This document shows, piece by piece, positions 44,434 through 53,148 of a stretch of 64,000 nt of DNA (position 1 is its first letter; the number at the start of each line of letters is the position of its first letter). The translations under genes and the position numbers were made by a program. The notes below the pieces were generated by a model. That model saw only the letters and a list, made by a program, of their open reading frames with translations, was not told where the DNA came from and ran no database searches. This DNA comes from Gemmatimonas sp. (GTDB lineage: Bacteria; Gemmatimonadota; Gemmatimonadetes; Gemmatimonadales; Gemmatimonadaceae). Location: assembly GCA_011390935.1 (NCBI GenBank), contig JAABRL010000008.1, forward strand, positions 51,129 to 115,128. Direction: 5' to 3'.

Positions 44434-44609
44434 GCGCAGCGGAGTGAGAGGAACACGAAGAATCCGCGTGGAGACGCGGCGGGGGCCATGAGCGACGTCG
44501 TCTATATTTGTCACAATGCACGACCGCGGCAGACAGTTCCGCTGGCGCGACACTTACGGGATGCTGCTTGGCACTCTCGAAACTCATCGATACCCGCAGG
44601 AGCGCCGAC

Positions 44610-45131
44610 ATGACTACGCGCACAGTCCTGGTTCTCGTTGGACCGGAATATGAGGACCTCGAGCTCTGGTATCCGAAGCTGCGTCTCGAAGAGGCGGGCT
44701 ACCACGCACCGATCGCGGGCATCGGCAGTGAGCGCTATCTGGGCAAGTGGGGGTACCCAGCGCCGGTGGACGTGCACATTCGCGATGTCGACGTGGACGC
44801 GCTCGCCGGGGTGGTCGTGCCGGGCGGGTGGGCCCCCGACAAACTGCGGCGCGTACCCGAGGTGCTCGACTGTGTGCGGCGGGTGCACGAGGCCGGCAAG
44901 CTGGTGGCCACGATCTGCCACGGCCCGTGGGTGCTCATCTCGGCGAAGATCGTGCGCGGTCGCACGCTCACCAGTACGGTCGGGATTCGCGATGACGTCG
45001 AAAACGCGGGGGCGACGTGGGTGAACGAGCCTGTAGTCACCGACGGCAACATCGTCTCGAGTCGCGTGCCGTCCGACCTGCCGGCGTTCGGCGCGGCCAT
45101 GGTGGAGTGGTTGTCGCGCAACGAGCACTGA
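44610..45131 (+). CDS. DJ-1/PfpI family protein
   Basis: A 173-residue single-domain protein of the DJ-1/PfpI superfamily. Cys103 sits in the nucleophile elbow TICHGPWVLISA, and Glu14 (PEYEDLELWYP) is in place to activate it. Members include intracellular proteases, deglycase-like and stress proteins, so the exact reaction is open. AGGAG seven bases before ATG 44610 fixes the start, although the frame is open for 34 more codons upstream. Divergent from glnK. Confidence 0.9.
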   Translation: MTTRTVLVLVGPEYEDLELWYPKLRLEEAGYHAPIAGIGSERYLGKWGYPAPVDVHIRDVDVDALAGVVVPGGWAPDKLRRVPEVLDCVRRVHEAGKLVATICHGPWVLISAKIVRGRTLTSTVGIRDDVENAGATWVNEPVVTDGNIVSSRVPSDLPAFGAAMVEWLSRNEH

Positions 45132-45231
45132 ATCGTCTGTTCGCAGGGCCCCGTGCCGTCAGCACGGGAACCGCACGTCCGACGTGGGACTATGTGCGGC
45201 AGTCCTTTTCTCACAAGGAGTGTCGTTGTCC

Positions 45232-45798
45232 ATGTCCGACCCCATGCGTTTCGAGGCGGCCGAGTCGCTGCCTGCGTTCATTGATCGTACCGTCGCCAAT
45301 CACGACCTGTGGGTGATGACGCACAAGCGCGCCACCTTGACCGCCGATCACATCGCTCGTGCGGCGGCGCTGCCCGGCACGTGGCATATGCTGGTGCTGG
45401 TGGAAGACTGGTGCGGTGACGCGGTGAACAGCGTACCGGTGATGCAGCGCATTGCCGACGCGAATCCGAACATCACGCTGCGCGTGCTCGAGCGTGACCG
45501 GCATCTCGACCTCATGGACGCGCACCTCACGAACGGCGCGCGTGCGATTCCGCTCGTGATCGTGTACGACGCCGACTTCGTGGAGCGCGGGCAGTGGGGA
45601 TCACGCCCGGCGCCGCTGCAGCAGTGGGTGCGTGAGCACGGCATGCAGCTGGAGAAGGAGGAACGCTACAAGCAGGTGCGCACGTGGTATGTGCGTGATC
45701 GCGGGGCCACGATCGCCGAGGAGCTGCTCACGCTGCTGGAGCAGGCGGCGGGCAGCACATCCGCACCGACCGCGCCGGCCATCGCCGCGGCCGGCTAG
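45232..45798 (+). CDS. thioredoxin-like fold protein
   Basis: A 188-residue cytoplasmic protein. The segment MLVLVEDWCGDAVNSVPVMQ followed by NITLRVLERDRHLDLMDAHL and AIPLVIVYDADF has the pattern of bacterial thioredoxin-family proteins. WCGDA replaces WCxxC, so only one cysteine remains and a thiol-disulfide exchange role is doubtful. Start: AAGGAG lies upstream, 11 bases before ATG 45232 and five before an in-frame TTG at 45226, so TTG is a real alternative. The C-terminus is low-complexity. Function unknown. Confidence 0.8.
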   Translation: MSDPMRFEAAESLPAFIDRTVANHDLWVMTHKRATLTADHIARAAALPGTWHMLVLVEDWCGDAVNSVPVMQRIADANPNITLRVLERDRHLDLMDAHLTNGARAIPLVIVYDADFVERGQWGSRPAPLQQWVREHGMQLEKEERYKQVRTWYVRDRGATIAEELLTLLEQAAGSTSAPTAPAIAAAG

Positions 45799-45819
45799 CA
45801 CGGCACGGCTGCGGCGCGG

Positions 45820-46449
45820 TCAGCACGCGCCGCCCGGTGTGCTTGTTGCGTCGGTGAGCGGACCGATTCCGGTCTCGATGCGCTGCATCACATGTGCAAC
45901 GACCTGCTGTCGCGTCGCTGGCGAGAGGCCGAGATGCGTCATCACATCGCCCTGCTGCAGCGAGGCGAGCCCGTGCATGGTCGACCAGATGAACATCGCA
46001 TCGAGGTCGGCCTGCACGGCATCGACGCCCGGACGCCGCTTGAGCACATTGCGCAGCATGTCGAACGCGTGCACGGCATCGGTGACCAGGCCGACGTGCT
46101 CCGCGGGCTCCGGCCATGGCGTGCCGAACATGAGGCGATACTCGAGCGGATGCCGTGCGGCGTACTCGAGGTAGCGTTGCCCTCGCGACATCAGCTCCGC
46201 GGCGGGATCGGTCTCTGGCGTGCGCGTTTCGAGAAACTGCGCGAATCCGCGAAAGCAGCGCCGCATCACTTCGGCGAGCAGATGATCGCGGCTGGGGTAG
46301 TGCTTGTAGGGCGCCTGATGCGAGACGCCCAGTCGACGCGCCACCGCGCGAAGACTGAGCTGCTCAACCCCGTGCTCGGCGATGAACTCGCGCGCGGCAA
46401 CGACGCAGGCTTCCTTGAGATCGAGCGCGGCATCGACGCGTCGTGACAT
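45820..46449 (-). CDS. TetR-family transcriptional regulator
   Basis: A 209-residue repressor. The N-terminal helix-turn-helix is clear (LSLRAVARRLGVSHQAPYKH) and the ligand-binding half is helical (GQRYLEYAARHPLEYRLMFG resembles the TetR_C_33-like family). It is the last gene of a three-gene unit with an SDR and a DUF2141 protein, 35 bases after the SDR stop. The two palindromes in front of that unit (47875-47916) are its likely operators, giving autoregulation. The open frame continues far upstream but only as the shadow of the SDR gene. Confidence 0.92.
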   Translation of the reverse strand: MSRRVDAALDLKEACVVAAREFIAEHGVEQLSLRAVARRLGVSHQAPYKHYPSRDHLLAEVMRRCFRGFAQFLETRTPETDPAAELMSRGQRYLEYAARHPLEYRLMFGTPWPEPAEHVGLVTDAVHAFDMLRNVLKRRPGVDAVQADLDAMFIWSTMHGLASLQQGDVMTHLGLSPATRQQVVAHVMQRIETGIGPLTDATSTPGGAC

Positions 46450-46484
46450 GAAACGAGGACATGGGGAATCCGTGCGTGCGCCGA

Positions 46485-47321
46485 TCAGACGGCGCGCCCG
46501 TGCAGGGCCGGGCGCGTGGGTCCCGCCGGCTGCGCGGCCATGCCGTGCATGATGCTCCCCATGATGCGCACGCGCAATGCACGCGGTGCCGTGGCGAGCG
46601 ACCACCCCAACAGCTTCGAGAGCCACCCCGGGCGCACCGTGCCGCCGCGCGGCAACGCCCGCAGCGCCTGCTGCGCAACGACCGTCGGCGAGATCGTGCG
46701 TCCGAGTCGGAGCTGTGCGCGCGCACCGAACCCGGAGCCGACGGGCCCGGGCGCGCAGGCCAGCACCTGCAGACCGCGCGGCGCCCACTCGTGGCGAAGC
46801 GCCTCGGCGAGCGACTGCACGTAGGCTTTGGTGGCCGCATAGTTGGCCGACCACGGTGTGCCATGGAACGCCACCACGGAGCTGAGCAGAATCACCCCGC
46901 CGCTCCCGCGCGCGGCGAACCGACGGCCGAAGTGCATGCATTGCGCCAGCACCGCCGCACAGTTCACGGCGACCTGCTCCTGCTCGCTCGTGTCGAGCTG
47001 CGACAGCAGCGGTCCCGAGGAACCGAAACCGGCGGCTGCGACGAGCAGCCCGATGTCGAGATCGGTGGTGCGGTCGAGCATGTGCGATGACGCCAGCGGA
47101 TCGGCGAGGTCCGTGGCGATGACACGACACTGCACACCAAAGCGGGTGCGCAGATCGGCGGCGACGGTGTCGAGCTGTGCTTCACGCCGCGCCACCAGCA
47201 CGAGGTGCACGCCGGCGGCCGCGAGTTCCTGCGCGAAGGCCCGACCGATGCCATCAGAGGCGCCGGTGACGACGGCCCACGGACCGTAGGCATCGCGCAC
47301 GCTCGAAAGGCGCGGGCTCAT
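46485..47321 (-). CDS. short-chain dehydrogenase/reductase
   Basis: A 278-residue classical SDR oxidoreductase: cofactor motif VVTGASDGIGRAFA (TGxxxGIG), an Arg/Glu after beta-2 (VARREAQL, suggesting NADPH), a VAAAGFG motif in place of NNAG, and the catalytic Ser, Tyr and Lys (LLSSVVAFHG, then SANYAATKAYV). The C-terminal 60 residues are hydrophobic and may touch the membrane. The substrate is not evident. It overlaps the DUF2141 gene by four bases. Confidence 0.9.
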   Translation of the reverse strand: MSPRLSSVRDAYGPWAVVTGASDGIGRAFAQELAAAGVHLVLVARREAQLDTVAADLRTRFGVQCRVIATDLADPLASSHMLDRTTDLDIGLLVAAAGFGSSGPLLSQLDTSEQEQVAVNCAAVLAQCMHFGRRFAARGSGGVILLSSVVAFHGTPWSANYAATKAYVQSLAEALRHEWAPRGLQVLACAPGPVGSGFGARAQLRLGRTISPTVVAQQALRALPRGGTVRPGWLSKLLGWSLATAPRALRVRIMGSIMHGMAAQPAGPTRPALHGRAV

Positions 47322-47824
47322 TTCTTCACCTGCACGCTGATCGTGCGGGTGGCTGCGTCGCTCGTGACCATGATCGCGGCCTCGTCGAAGCGAGGCGCGC
47401 GAAACCGGGGACGCACGGCGTTGGTGGTGCCCCAGGGTTCGGTCGGTTGGCCGACCATGTTCTCGTCCACCTTGCCGTTCCCGTTCACATCATGGGCGAC
47501 CGATACGGCGTAGCGACCATCGGGCACCTCGGTGAAGCGGCAGATCACCGTACCGGCGGCTTCGGGCACCACTCGCAGGACCTGCAGCGCGTACTGCTCA
47601 TCCTTGGGGAATCCCTGCGACTCGGCGAAGAGCGCGCATCGCACGATCCCGCCCGCAGCAGCGACGCCGGTCACGTTGACGAGCAACGGAGCGGCGGTCG
47701 TCGCGACGTCGCGCCCCTGCGCCGGAGCGGATACAGGCAGGGCGGCCGAGAGCAGCGCGAGGGGGGCGATCATGCGGAAAAGGAAGCGGGACGACGGTGA
47801 ACACTCGCGGCGCATGGGCAGCAC
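47318..47824 (-). CDS. secreted DUF2141 protein
   Basis: A 168-residue exported protein (signal peptide to about APAQG, residue 37). The DUF2141 pattern is clear: IVRCALFAESQGFP near residue 60, DGRYAVSVAHDVNGNGKVD near 103 with a calcium-like DxNxNxxxD loop, and PTEPWGTTNAVRP. Such proteins are small extracellular beta-sandwiches of unknown function. First gene of the unit controlled by the promoter at 47887-47915. Confidence 0.88.
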   Translation of the reverse strand: MLPMRRECSPSSRFLFRMIAPLALLSAALPVSAPAQGRDVATTAAPLLVNVTGVAAAGGIVRCALFAESQGFPKDEQYALQVLRVVPEAAGTVICRFTEVPDGRYAVSVAHDVNGNGKVDENMVGQPTEPWGTTNAVRPRFRAPRFDEAAIMVTSDAATRTISVQVKK

Positions 47825-47874
47825 TCCGGCGTTGAGAGGGTGCGGGCGATGCGATGTGGCCTCGACCGCGAAAG

Positions 47875-47916
47875 GTAGACAGTGTCTACTTAACGCCGAC
47901 GGTAGACACTGTCAAC
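47875..47916 (-). promoter_or_regulatory. promoter with two TetR-type operator palindromes
   Basis: Two related 15-bp palindromes lie 27 bases apart: GTAGACAGTGTCTAC (47875-47889, perfect) and GTAGACACTGTCAAC (47902-47916, one mismatch between arms). On the minus strand TTGACA (47915-47910) is followed after 17 bases by TAAGTA (47892-47887), so the operators overlap the -35 and -10. This is the control region of the DUF2141-SDR-tetR unit. That the encoded TetR binds here is inference. Confidence 0.7.
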
Positions 47917-47932
47917 TCCTGGGCCGAAAGAA

Positions 47933-47965
47933 CGCGCCGCCCCCACCAGCTCCCGGGGCGGCGCG
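47933..47965 (-). terminator. intrinsic terminator after the GT2 gene
   Basis: A perfect 11-bp GC stem (47933-47943 with 47955-47965), followed on the minus strand by TTCTTT. It lies 20 bases past the glycosyltransferase stop and directly upstream of the next promoter. Confidence 0.8.
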
Positions 47966-47985
47966 CACAATCGAGTGGGGGACGC

Positions 47986-49173
47986 TCAGGTCGCCGGCTC
48001 GAACTCGGTGTACGCCCGACCGCGCCACGCCTTGGGCTGGCGCGCAGTGCTGAGCGTGAGCCGTACCGCAGCCGGAATGTCGGCCAGGAACGACAGCCAG
48101 AACGGCCAGCCGCGCTGGGCGTATGACCCACGCAGGGCGACAAGCATGAGCAGGCGCACGAGCAGCGCAGCGAGATTCACCGCCGCGAGCGCTTCGCCGG
48201 CGCCCCACATCGCGGGCGTGAGCAGCAGCGGCGCGCCACCGGCCAGCGCCAGCGTGGCGAGCACGGGAATCGGCAGCGCCTGCGTGCTCCACACGAGCGC
48301 CACATCGAACCAGCGGCGCCACATGGGCGTGGCGTCCTTCAGGTCGAAGGAGCGTCCCCACTCGCGCCACATCTCGCCGAGCGAGGCGTACGCGCGCACC
48401 TGAATCACGCGGGAGCCGTCCAGAAAGCCCACGCGACCGCCGTTGCTGGCGATGTGTCGCGCGAGCGTGACATCATCGCAGAACGAGGCACGCGCAGGTG
48501 CATAGCCGCCGTTGGCTTCGAGTACGGCGCGCCGCGCGAGAAAGCACTGGCCATTGGCCATGACCCGATCAGGCGGCGGATCCTCGGCGCCGGCCGCGCC
48601 GCACCGATACACGAGTGTGAGCAACATGGCGGGCTGCACGAAGCGCTCCGATTCGGTCTGCCCGGCAAAGCGAGGACCGAACGACACGACGTCGTAGCGC
48701 AGCGCCTCGGCGGCGTCCACGATGGCGGGCAACATGCCTGGCTGCGGCTCGGTGTCGGCATCGATGCCGAGCACCCACTCGCCGGTGGAGTGGCGCAGAC
48801 CGGTCTCGAGCGCCCACACCTTGCCCACCCAGCCTGCGGGGAGCGGGTCGTCGGTGATGAGGCGAATGCGCGGATCGCGCTTGGCCGCGGCCTCCACGAG
48901 CTCGCGTGTGCCGTCAGTTGAGCGGCTGTCCACCACGAGAATCTCGGTGAGCGGGGCTGTCTGCTTCATGAGCCCTTCAAGACACGGACCGATGCGCCGC
49001 GCCTCGTTGAGCGTGGCGACGATCACGGTAACCGAGGTGTCGCTGCGCGGTTCCGCGCGAGGCGGCACCGCGGGACGGCGTGTGCGGCCCGGGGCCAGGC
49101 GCGCGAAGAGTGCTGCGAGCAGCACGCCCTGCACCGCCACAAGACACCACGTTAGCGCGACGGGAGTGCTCAT
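47986..49173 (-). CDS. membrane-anchored family 2 glycosyltransferase
   Basis: A 395-residue GT2 enzyme. It has one N-terminal membrane segment (VALTWCLVAVQGVLLAALFA), a nucleotide-sugar domain (VTVIVATLNEARRIGPCLEG, ILVVDSRSTDGT, the metal-binding DAD in LGIDADTEP, PLPAGWVGKVWALETGL) and a hydrophobic C-terminal region with two or three helices. The overall plan resembles bacterial glycosyltransferases acting on lipids (carotenoid or hopanoid type), but the acceptor is unknown. The ATG overlaps the upstream SDR stop by four bases. A longer upstream frame overlaps that gene and is not real. Confidence 0.88.
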   Translation of the reverse strand: MSTPVALTWCLVAVQGVLLAALFARLAPGRTRRPAVPPRAEPRSDTSVTVIVATLNEARRIGPCLEGLMKQTAPLTEILVVDSRSTDGTRELVEAAAKRDPRIRLITDDPLPAGWVGKVWALETGLRHSTGEWVLGIDADTEPQPGMLPAIVDAAEALRYDVVSFGPRFAGQTESERFVQPAMLLTLVYRCGAAGAEDPPPDRVMANGQCFLARRAVLEANGGYAPARASFCDDVTLARHIASNGGRVGFLDGSRVIQVRAYASLGEMWREWGRSFDLKDATPMWRRWFDVALVWSTQALPIPVLATLALAGGAPLLLTPAMWGAGEALAAVNLAALLVRLLMLVALRGSYAQRGWPFWLSFLADIPAAVRLTLSTARQPKAWRGRAYTEFEPAT

Positions 49174-50678
49174 GATCGCAGCTCCGGCATGGCAGGGGAC
49201 GCGGCGATGTCGAGCGATGCGGCCTTGGCCGGCGCGCTCTTCACCGGACGCGGCAACGCCGAGTCGGGCTCGGAGAGGGCAAGCTTGGCGATGGCCCGAA
49301 CCATGTCGCCAAAGATGAACAGATGCGCCGGATACATCGCATACCAGTAGAGAAGTCCAAGCAACCCGCGAGGGGCGAAGAGCGCAGTCTGCAACACGCG
49401 CGTCCCCTTCCCTTCGGGAATCGCCGTGAACTGTAACCACGCCTTGCCCGGAACGCGCATTTCGGCGCGCAGTCGCAGCAACCGCGGGGGCTCCACGATT
49501 TCCACGCGCCAGAAGTCGAGCGCCTCGCCGGGGAGCAACTGCTCCGGATCGCGGCGGCCTCGCCGCAGTCCCGGTCCCCCCACCAGCCGATCCAGAAAAC
49601 CGCGTGCTCGCCATAGGAAGTTCCACACCAGCCAGCCGCGATCGCCGCCCAGCTTGCAAAAGGCACGGAAGACCTGCTCGGGCGTGGCGTCCACATACTG
49701 CGCGCGCGTTTCCTCGAGCACGCCCTCGCGATCAAGCAGTTCGTACGATTCGCCGGCGCCGAGGGCATCGCTCCAGCGCGACTCCACGGCCCGTTCGCTC
49801 ATGCGGGCGAGCGCGCGTTCCACGGCGGTGCGGTAGCCCATGGGCTCGATGTCGGGGAACAGTTCGCGGGCCCGGGCGGTGTCGGCCACGACCGGATGCA
49901 CGATCCCCTCCACCAAGGGCTCCGCGACCGAGCGCGGAATGGGCGTGATCTTGTGAATCCAGAGCGCAGCGAGCGAGGGGGCGAGCACCGGCGCGGCGAT
50001 GATGATGCGCTTGAGCCCGCGAATCTCGCCGTATTGACGCAGCATGTCACGAAACGAGAGCCGATCGGCGCCGCCGATGTCCACGATGCCCATCGGGTCG
50101 CGCTGCCGTGCCTCGAGCAGATACGTAAGCACATCGCGCACGGCGATGGGCTGCACCTGGTTGGTGATCCAGCGTGGCGCGAGCATGAACGGCAGGCGCT
50201 CGGTGAGGTAGCGCACCATCTCGAACGACGCGGAGCCGGAGCCCACGATGGGTCCGGCGCGGAACTCCGTGACGGGCAGTCCTTCGCGTAGCACAGCACC
50301 GGTGTCGGCGCGGCTCTGCAGGTGTTTGGACAGATCGTGCGCCGGAGGGACGAGCCCGCCGAGGTAGATGCAGTGTTTCAGCGACTGGCCGGCGTGCACG
50401 AAGTTGCGGGCGGCAATGCGATCGCGTTCATCGAAGTCGGCGCCGGAGGCCATGGAGTGCACGAGGTAGTAGGCCTCGCTCACCCCGTCGAGCGCGCGTT
50501 CGAGCGAGGAGAAATCGAACAGGTCCCCCTGCACCATCTCCACATCGTTCTCCCACCAGCGCCCGCGCAGGCGCCGCGGGTCGCGCACCAGCAGTCGCAC
50601 GCGCAATCCGCGTTCGACAAGCCGAGACGTGAGCCGTCCCCCGATGTAGCCGGTCGCGCCGGTGACGAGCACGGTCAT
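49170..50678 (-). CDS. NAD(P)-binding SDR fused to DUF2867-like domain
   Basis: A 502-residue two-domain protein. The first 300 residues are an atypical SDR/NmrA-like fold (VTVLVTGATGYIGGRLTSRL, then GDLFDFSSLERALDGVSEAY and FRAGPIVGSGSASFEMVRY). From about 345 there is a START/DUF2867-like domain (QVFRAFCKLGGDRGWLVWNF, LLRLRAEMRVPGKAWLQFTA), ending in a hydrophobic stretch. The combination is a known but uncharacterised family (conserved hypothetical, sometimes annotated as epimerase). The start at ATG 50678 places the Rossmann motif at the N-terminus. It is coupled to the GT2 gene. Confidence 0.87.
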   Translation of the reverse strand: MTVLVTGATGYIGGRLTSRLVERGLRVRLLVRDPRRLRGRWWENDVEMVQGDLFDFSSLERALDGVSEAYYLVHSMASGADFDERDRIAARNFVHAGQSLKHCIYLGGLVPPAHDLSKHLQSRADTGAVLREGLPVTEFRAGPIVGSGSASFEMVRYLTERLPFMLAPRWITNQVQPIAVRDVLTYLLEARQRDPMGIVDIGGADRLSFRDMLRQYGEIRGLKRIIIAAPVLAPSLAALWIHKITPIPRSVAEPLVEGIVHPVVADTARARELFPDIEPMGYRTAVERALARMSERAVESRWSDALGAGESYELLDREGVLEETRAQYVDATPEQVFRAFCKLGGDRGWLVWNFLWRARGFLDRLVGGPGLRRGRRDPEQLLPGEALDFWRVEIVEPPRLLRLRAEMRVPGKAWLQFTAIPEGKGTRVLQTALFAPRGLLGLLYWYAMYPAHLFIFGDMVRAIAKLALSEPDSALPRPVKSAPAKAASLDIAASPAMPELRS

Positions 50679-50805
50679 GAGATGCAGTCTACCTCGTCGG
50701 GGGAACGAACGCACCTCTGGGGCCCGTGGCGGGACGGCTGCCCTACTGGCGCGGGGCAGTTACGAGATCAACCTTCCGGTTCACCCACTCCGTTCCCGAG
50801 CCGCC

Positions 50806-51804
50806 ATGTCCATTGCCGCTGGTCCCCCATTCGAGACGCCGCTCACGCGGGCCGCGGGCATTCGCGTGCCGCTCATTGGCGGGGCGATGTATCCGTGCAG
50901 CAACCCGGAGCTGGTGGCCGCGGTCTCGAAGGCCGGCGGCATTGGCGTGATCCAGCCGATCTCGCTCACCTACGTGCACAAGCGCGAGTATCGGGCGGGG
51001 GTGCGCGAGATCGTGGCGCTGGCGGACGGGGCACCGATCGGACTGAACGCGCTCATCGAAGCGTCCTCGCGCACGTACCACCAGCGCATGGTACGGTGGG
51101 TGGAGATTGCGCTCGAGGAAGGCGTACGGTTTTTCGTCACGTCGCTGGGCAACCCGCGCTGGGTGGTGGACATGGTCGCACCACACGGCGGCGTGGTATA
51201 CCACGACATCACCGAGCTCAAGTGGGCGCTCAAGGGGCGCGATGCTGGTGTGCACGGGCTCATTGCCGTGAATGAGCGGGCGGGTGGTCACACGGGCAGC
51301 CGCTCCGCGTATGCGCTCCTGCAGGAGGTGGGCGACCTCGGCCTGCCCGTGGTCGCCGCGGGCGGCGTGGGGAGCGGTGCGCCCTTTGCCGACCTGCTCG
51401 GTATGGGATATGCCGGCGTGCAGATCGGTACGCGTCTGATCGCGACGCACGAATGCACGGCCGATGTGCACTACAAGCAGGCGATCGTGCAGGCCACGGA
51501 GTCGGATGTGGTGCTCACGGAACGGCTGACCGGGGTACCGGTGGCCGTGCTGCGCACGCCGTACGTGGAACGCTTGGGCACGCGCGTGGGACCGATTGCA
51601 CGCGCGATGTTTCGCGGCCGGCGGACCAAACATTGGATTCGCACGTGGTATGCGCTGCGCTCGCTGCGGCAGCTGAAGCGATCAGCGCAGGGGGAGGCGC
51701 GCGCGGATTACTGGCAGGCGGGGAAGAGCGTGGCGACGATCACCGGGGTGGTGTCGGTGGCGGAGGTGGTGCGGGAGTGCGAAGCGGCGTGGCGGGGGCG
51801 TTGA
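50806..51804 (+). CDS. nitronate monooxygenase family protein
   Basis: A 332-residue FMN-dependent TIM-barrel protein. Motifs: IRVPLIGGAMYPCSNPELVA at the N-terminus, AVSKAGGIGVIQP, VNERAGGHTG with the His-Thr pair expected near the flavin, VVAAGGVGSG and GVQIGTRLIA. Members oxidise alkyl nitronates or related nitro compounds; some relatives act as enoyl reductases, so the substrate is open. Divergent from the SDR gene across a 127-base gap. Confidence 0.9.
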   Translation: MSIAAGPPFETPLTRAAGIRVPLIGGAMYPCSNPELVAAVSKAGGIGVIQPISLTYVHKREYRAGVREIVALADGAPIGLNALIEASSRTYHQRMVRWVEIALEEGVRFFVTSLGNPRWVVDMVAPHGGVVYHDITELKWALKGRDAGVHGLIAVNERAGGHTGSRSAYALLQEVGDLGLPVVAAGGVGSGAPFADLLGMGYAGVQIGTRLIATHECTADVHYKQAIVQATESDVVLTERLTGVPVAVLRTPYVERLGTRVGPIARAMFRGRRTKHWIRTWYALRSLRQLKRSAQGEARADYWQAGKSVATITGVVSVAEVVRECEAAWRGR

Positions 51805-51891
51805 GGGGCGAGGCCGCGCGCGGAAGCGCCCACTTCCCGATCGACGAAACAAATCCGAACACGTCCTCCGCCGGTTCGCGCCACTACGACA

Positions 51892-51921
51892 ACGCCCCGC
51901 GCCAAAACGGCCGCGGGGCGT
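51892..51921 (-). terminator. terminator after the PEP-CTERM gene
   Basis: A perfect 10-bp stem (51892-51901 with 51912-51921) 26 bases past the PEP-CTERM stop. It also lies past the end of the convergent nitronate monooxygenase gene and may serve both. Confidence 0.7.
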
Positions 51922-51947
51922 CCATCGTTCGATGCGCGTATCCGCGG

Positions 51948-52691
51948 TTACTCGCTCAGGCGGCGACGGCGCGCGACACCAACCATCGCGATCCCTCCGA
52001 CGAGCATCATCGCCAGCGAGGAAGGCTCGGGGACAGCCGTTGTGGTACGCGTGCCACGCACGATGAACGGCATCTCCACACCGAGGCCATCACCGGCGTC
52101 GATCACCTGATTGAACGCGCCGCCGGCCAAGCTCTGCACGGCATTACCAACTGCGCCGTCAGCCGTGGGTGGCTGCCACGGCCCTGAAGCCGCTGAGCCG
52201 GCTATACCCCATGTCAACCAGTAGTCGCCGGCTCCCAGCGCGAAGTCGGCCACGTCCGCGTCGAGCTGAAAGATCGCCCGGTCCTGGTTGGTCGGAGAGG
52301 CCGCCGTGACGCGGTAACCTTGCAGGCCACCGTTCGTTGGCACCACAGTGCCTGAAGCGACCGTGGGTCCTACGTTGATGTCACCCGACACGATGCTCCA
52401 CGTCAGCGAGGTGAAGGTGAACTGGCTCGCGGCGAACGTCTGGTAGGCAAAGAAGCTGAAGCCAGTCACGTTCCATCCCAAGCCACCCACGCTGAAGTTG
52501 TCAGCGACCACGTTTGGGATACTGCTCTGGGCGCCGGCGCCGAAGAGTGTGCCGCCCGCTCGGATGACAGAAAGGCCCGCGTCAGCCGCAGGACCGTTGT
52601 TGAAGAGGACCTGTGCAGGCGCCGTCCCCGGAGTCACAACAGAGAGCGAGAGGAGGGCGACTGAGCCGCGGAGGAAATGTGAAAGTCTCAT
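51948..52691 (-). CDS. PEP-CTERM domain exported protein
   Basis: A 247-residue protein with a signal peptide (MRLSHFLRGSVALLSLSVVT, cleavage near APAQ), a beta-rich body and the PEP-CTERM sorting tail: VPEPSSLAMMLVGG followed by a hydrophobic run and RRRRLSE. In other bacteria the tail is recognised by exosortase and used to deliver the protein to the surface or exopolysaccharide matrix. No exosortase gene is in the window. AAGGG eight bases before ATG 52691 supports the start. Upstream is a gene-free stretch. Confidence 0.9.
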   Translation of the reverse strand: MRLSHFLRGSVALLSLSVVTPGTAPAQVLFNNGPAADAGLSVIRAGGTLFGAGAQSSIPNVVADNFSVGGLGWNVTGFSFFAYQTFAASQFTFTSLTWSIVSGDINVGPTVASGTVVPTNGGLQGYRVTAASPTNQDRAIFQLDADVADFALGAGDYWLTWGIAGSAASGPWQPPTADGAVGNAVQSLAGGAFNQVIDAGDGLGVEMPFIVRGTRTTTAVPEPSSLAMMLVGGIAMVGVARRRRLSE

Positions 52692-53148
52692 TCGTTGAAC
52701 CCTTGCTTGGGACAGGTTGACCCGCGGGTTAGGCGGAGGGCGAGCACCGAGCGGAGAACGTGCAGCTTTCCGCGATGAATCGCAAGCAAGCGATCGACGA
52801 CCTCCTGGCGGGTTTTCGTCCTGACCGTTCGCGGCCCGAGCGTGCGTCACAGCGTTGGCCTCGAGCGGCATTCGTCTTCGCGAGGCCGACCGCAGGCTGT
52901 GTCACACTTTTCGGGTGCTTGAAACGTGCGGCGCAAGCGCACCCATCTGGCGACGCTCCGGCGCATCACACGCTTTCCGAGCGTGCCGTCCATGCGCCAC
53001 ATCCCGACACGCATTGCCCCTCCGTCGCGCCGCGGGTGCTGGGACGCAACCCGCGTTCTGCTTCTCCGGAATCGCCGAACTGGCATGGAGCATGGTCAAC
53101 GGCGTCCGACGACACCGTCGACTGACGGCCGCTGACGCAGCGCCATAC
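52692..53148. other. 457-base stretch without a supported gene
   Basis: Between the PEP-CTERM start and the DUF4142 stop. Frames are open on both strands, but the translations are compositionally biased and match no family I know. A 10-bp palindrome (ACCCGCGGGT at 52720-52729) and a GTGTCACAC element near 52900 are the only marks. It presumably holds the PEP-CTERM promoter. Confidence 0.5.

Noticed and set aside
44500..44520. TTGTCACAA next to TATATT between glnK and the PfpI-like gene as a divergent promoter/operator
   Set aside because: No properly spaced -35 for either direction; suggestive but not supportable.
52692..53148. Small genes in the gap upstream of the PEP-CTERM gene
   Set aside because: Open frames on both strands lack start signals, hydrophobic patterns or family motifs.
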